NCBI GenBank assembly: GCA_945870015.1
Contig: CAMBQS010000165.1
Span: 1-7,454 of the forward strand
From: Desulfocicer vacuolatum DSM 3385
GTDB taxonomy: Bacteria; Desulfobacterota; Desulfobacteria; Desulfobacterales; SURF-7
Direction of reading: 5' to 3'
Length of the DNA: 7,454 nt
The notes under the pieces were generated by a model. It was given only the letters and a program-made list of their open reading frames with translations, was not told where the DNA came from and did no database searches. Positions 5,232 to 7,454 of this stretch are shown in pieces; positions within the stretch are counted from its first letter, which is position 1, and each line of letters begins with the position of its first letter. The translations under genes and the position numbers were made by a program.

Positions 5232-7454
5232 CTATCCCCTCGCCGACATCACCTTATCCAGTTCATCCAGATCCCATTGCAGATCCATCTCTTTAAACAG
5301 GGTACGGGCTTTTTGGAGGTATTCTTCGGCGGTAATGCCGTTCAATGTTTTGTACTTGCTGCCGGGCTCCAGCAGGCGCTTTCCCACCTCAAAATAAGTA
5401 CGGGATAGATCCGGCCTGGCGCCCATGGCTTCACCGGTTTTAATGGATTTGTTCCACCATTTGAGCGCTTTTTTCTGTTTGCCGATGAGCCAGTGATATT
5501 CACCCATCAGTCTGTAAACTTTTTCACGATATGGAGGATATCTTTTTATGATTTTTAGTGCCGCCTTGCCGCTTTGATACGCCTTCTTAGGAAGGAGTGC
5601 CACATCATTTCTGCTGGTTTTATTCATGGCATTTGGGTTATTTTCTAATAGAAATAGATCAGCCATGAATTGGGAAATAAGAAAAGCTACTAATTCATGA
5701 GGAGCAGGGAATTCTCTTTTTTCTAAAATAAATTTGGCCTGTTTTAATGATTCTTTGGCATTTTCAAAATAGCCCAACCGGATTTGAATTTCAGCCTTTG
5801 TGCCCAATAAAATTAATTCAAGAAGTTCCGAATGGTTTTTAGTTGAAATAAAATACTCCCGCTCGGCTTCTATTAACGCTTCGGATAATCGACCTTTATT
5901 CAGATAATAGATGGTAATATATAGACGAGCGTAAATCGTTGCAAGATCATAATTGCAGGTGCTGCCGATGTGAAACAGTTTGGCTATCATGGAATCGCAA
6001 CCGGAAAAATCCCCTTTCAAAGTCTTTAAATGTGTAAGCCATCCAAATAAATTGGTTGCTTCCCAAAACAGCCCTCTTTTGAGGGCAGCATCAATAAAAT
6101 CAGTGTTCAGATTAACTTGTTGCTCCAAATCCCATTTTCTTGAAAGGAAGCAGAATATTACATAAACTGTTTGATAGTTCATCGAGATTTGAATATTGTT
6201 TTCATCCATATGTCTTTTACTGATCATCAAGAGCTTTTGTGAAATTGTAAATAAAACCCCAACCCATGAAAATATTACTGCTGATCCAGTGAAAATGGAA
6301 AAAGTATCGCTTGATTTCGCAATATCAAATTTAATAGGCATATCAAAACTGCCCAGTAGATGAAAAAAAAATCTGGTAGTATCGAAATAAACGAGCGCTG
6401 TGCCCTTTTTATACCACAAATCCAACATTTCCTTTTCCCTTGGGCTGGGGATATGCTTGGCGTTTTTAAAAAATTGGTAAAGACCCGTAAGAAGAAAAAA
6501 GATATTCATGGAAGATTTTAACAACGTAAATACTTTATTCGGATTGGTGGGGATATTCCAATATCGAAAGGCATTATCGGTGTGCTCCACGGCTTCTTCC
6601 CACCGGCATTTATTATAAAGGGCGATGGCGATGTTTTTCTCGAACATGGCCAGCTTTTCCGGATCAGCGGTATCTTGATTTGCCTGAAGATACAGTTTTA
6701 ACCCTTCCTGGTAATAATTTAATGCCTCACTGGATGACGAAGATCGAAGCGCCTCCTCACCTGCCTTTATCAGATATTCTTCGGCTTTTTCGTGGTTTTC
6801 GCCTTTTACGTAATGCAGTGCCAGCATGCCGTAAAATTCATGCAGCCGGTTGTCGAACACCTTCTCAATGGATTGTGCCACCAGAAGGTGAAGATTTTTT
6901 CGCTTCTGCTGAAGGATCGAGTCATAGGCAGCTTCCTGGGCAAGGGCGTGCTTGAAAAGATACTCCAGCTCCTCCATCCGTTTCCGTTCCCGGATAAGTT
7001 CGATCTGCTTCAAATAGGTCAAACGGTCATCGATCCCGTCCACCGTCTTTGCCACTTCCGTGAGAATGCGATAGAAAAAGTTTCTTCCGATCACCGAGGC
7101 AACCTTGACCAGATCGCGGGTCTTCTCATCCAGCCGGTCAATTCTGGCCATGAGCACATCATTGATGATGTACGGAATGACCACATCCTTCACCTTCTCG
7201 GTGACCTTGAATTCTCCATTTGTTCGGACCACAGCCCCTTCATCAATGAAGGAGCGCACCACCTCTTCAATGAAAAATGGGTTGCCGCCGGATCGTTCAA
7301 TGATCTGATCGATGATCGTGCGGGAAAGCCCCCGGATGTTGAGCATGTTGTGGATAAGGGTTTCACTCATTTCCCCGGTCAGCGGTTTTAAACTGATTTC
7401 AACATAATAAATCGAAGAATTTTCTGTAAGGGATTTGATTATTTTGTCGCCGGT
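5232..7454 (-). CDS. STAND/AAA-ATPase-TPR regulator, C-terminal part (gene continues past the window edge)
   Basis: The frame is open to base 7454, so the ATG at 7370 (shown by the in-frame upstream sequence reading IYYVEISLKPLTGE) is not the true start. At least 740 residues are visible, and the N-terminus, with the P-loop ATPase core and perhaps a cyclase or kinase domain, is missing. Counting from the edge, residues 56-73 carry GGNPFFIEEVVRSFIDEG and about 104-124 carry RIDRLDEKTRDLVKVASVIG, the C-terminal part of the AAA_16/STAND module seen in adenylate-cyclase- or kinase-linked signalling ATPases. From about residue 200 a long helical region with TPR-like units follows (for example HEKAEEYLIKAGEEAL, SSEALNYYQEGLKLY and KALKWWNKSIKTGEAM). 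The middle, roughly nt 5620-6550, is AT-rich and less clearly TPR. It ends in a TAG at 5232, convergent with the MBL gene with only 20 nt between. A signalling role is inferred; the ligand is unknown. Confidence 0.88.
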   Translation of the reverse strand, partial: TGDKIIKSLTENSSIYYVEISLKPLTGEMSETLIHNMLNIRGLSRTIIDQIIERSGGNPFFIEEVVRSFIDEGAVVRTNGEFKVTEKVKDVVIPYIINDVLMARIDRLDEKTRDLVKVASVIGRNFFYRILTEVAKTVDGIDDRLTYLKQIELIRERKRMEELEYLFKHALAQEAAYDSILQQKRKNLHLLVAQSIEKVFDNRLHEFYGMLALHYVKGENHEKAEEYLIKAGEEALRSSSSSEALNYYQEGLKLYLQANQDTADPEKLAMFEKNIAIALYNKCRWEEAVEHTDNAFRYWNIPTNPNKVFTLLKSSMNIFFLLTGLYQFFKNAKHIPSPREKEMLDLWYKKGTALVYFDTTRFFFHLLGSFDMPIKFDIAKSSDTFSIFTGSAVIFSWVGVLFTISQKLLMISKRHMDENNIQISMNYQTVYVIFCFLSRKWDLEQQVNLNTDFIDAALKRGLFWEATNLFGWLTHLKTLKGDFSGCDSMIAKLFHIGSTCNYDLATIYARLYITIYYLNKGRLSEALIEAEREYFISTKNHSELLELILLGTKAEIQIRLGYFENAKESLKQAKFILEKREFPAPHELVAFLISQFMADLFLLENNPNAMNKTSRNDVALLPKKAYQSGKAALKIIKRYPPYREKVYRLMGEYHWLIGKQKKALKWWNKSIKTGEAMGARPDLSRTYFEVGKRLLEPGSKYKTLNGITAEEYLQKARTLFKEMDLQWDLDELDKVMSARG

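Noticed and set aside
6792..7391. 199-residue plus-strand open frame opposite the STAND-TPR gene
   Set aside because: The opposite strand encodes recognisable GNPFFIEE and ASVIG motifs; the plus frame has no family features.

Overview
The window looks like chromosomal DNA of an anaerobic, hydrogenase-carrying Gram-negative bacterium. I suspect a Desulfobacterota (sulfate-reducer-like) lineage. The reasons are [NiFe]-hydrogenase maturation genes, a secreted ApbE flavinyl transferase, a small two-helix HAMP protein with a GPIYR motif, and a large STAND-ATPase/TPR protein of the adenylate-cyclase-associated type. This assignment is an inference from gene content and style; there is no rRNA or tRNA to anchor it.

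Positions 1-3020 (+ strand) hold a hydrogenase-maturation block: the C-terminal three quarters of hypD (its start lies before the window), then hypE, then apbE. HypD and HypE work in sequence on the Fe(CN)2CO cofactor of [NiFe]-hydrogenase. HypE makes the thiocyanate on its C-terminal Cys, and HypD (with HypC) provides the iron-sulfur redox scaffold that receives the cyanide. ApbE follows hypE by only 14 nt and is predicted to act outside the cytoplasm, attaching FMN to a redox partner. An unusual array of eight 8-bp repeats (840-903) starts directly after the hypD stop codon and separates hypD from hypE.

Positions 3021-3207 are a 187-bp gap with a compound inverted repeat (possible terminator) and a plausible sigma70-type promoter. 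Positions 3208-5211 (+ strand) are a tight three-gene set: a two-TM HAMP protein without an output domain, a membrane-anchored DUF218/YdcF-like protein that overlaps it by 8 nt, and a glyoxalase-II-like metallo-beta-lactamase-fold hydrolase 23 nt later. This trio is the least explained part of the window and the best candidate for a new functional unit.

Positions 5232-7454 (- strand) are the C-terminal part of a large gene converging on the trio. It carries the end of a STAND/AAA ATPase module followed by a long TPR-like helical region. Its reading frame is open to the window edge, so the ATPase core and any cyclase or kinase domain lie outside. Its middle third is visibly more AT-rich than its ends. 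I saw no CRISPR array, insertion sequence, tRNA or rRNA.
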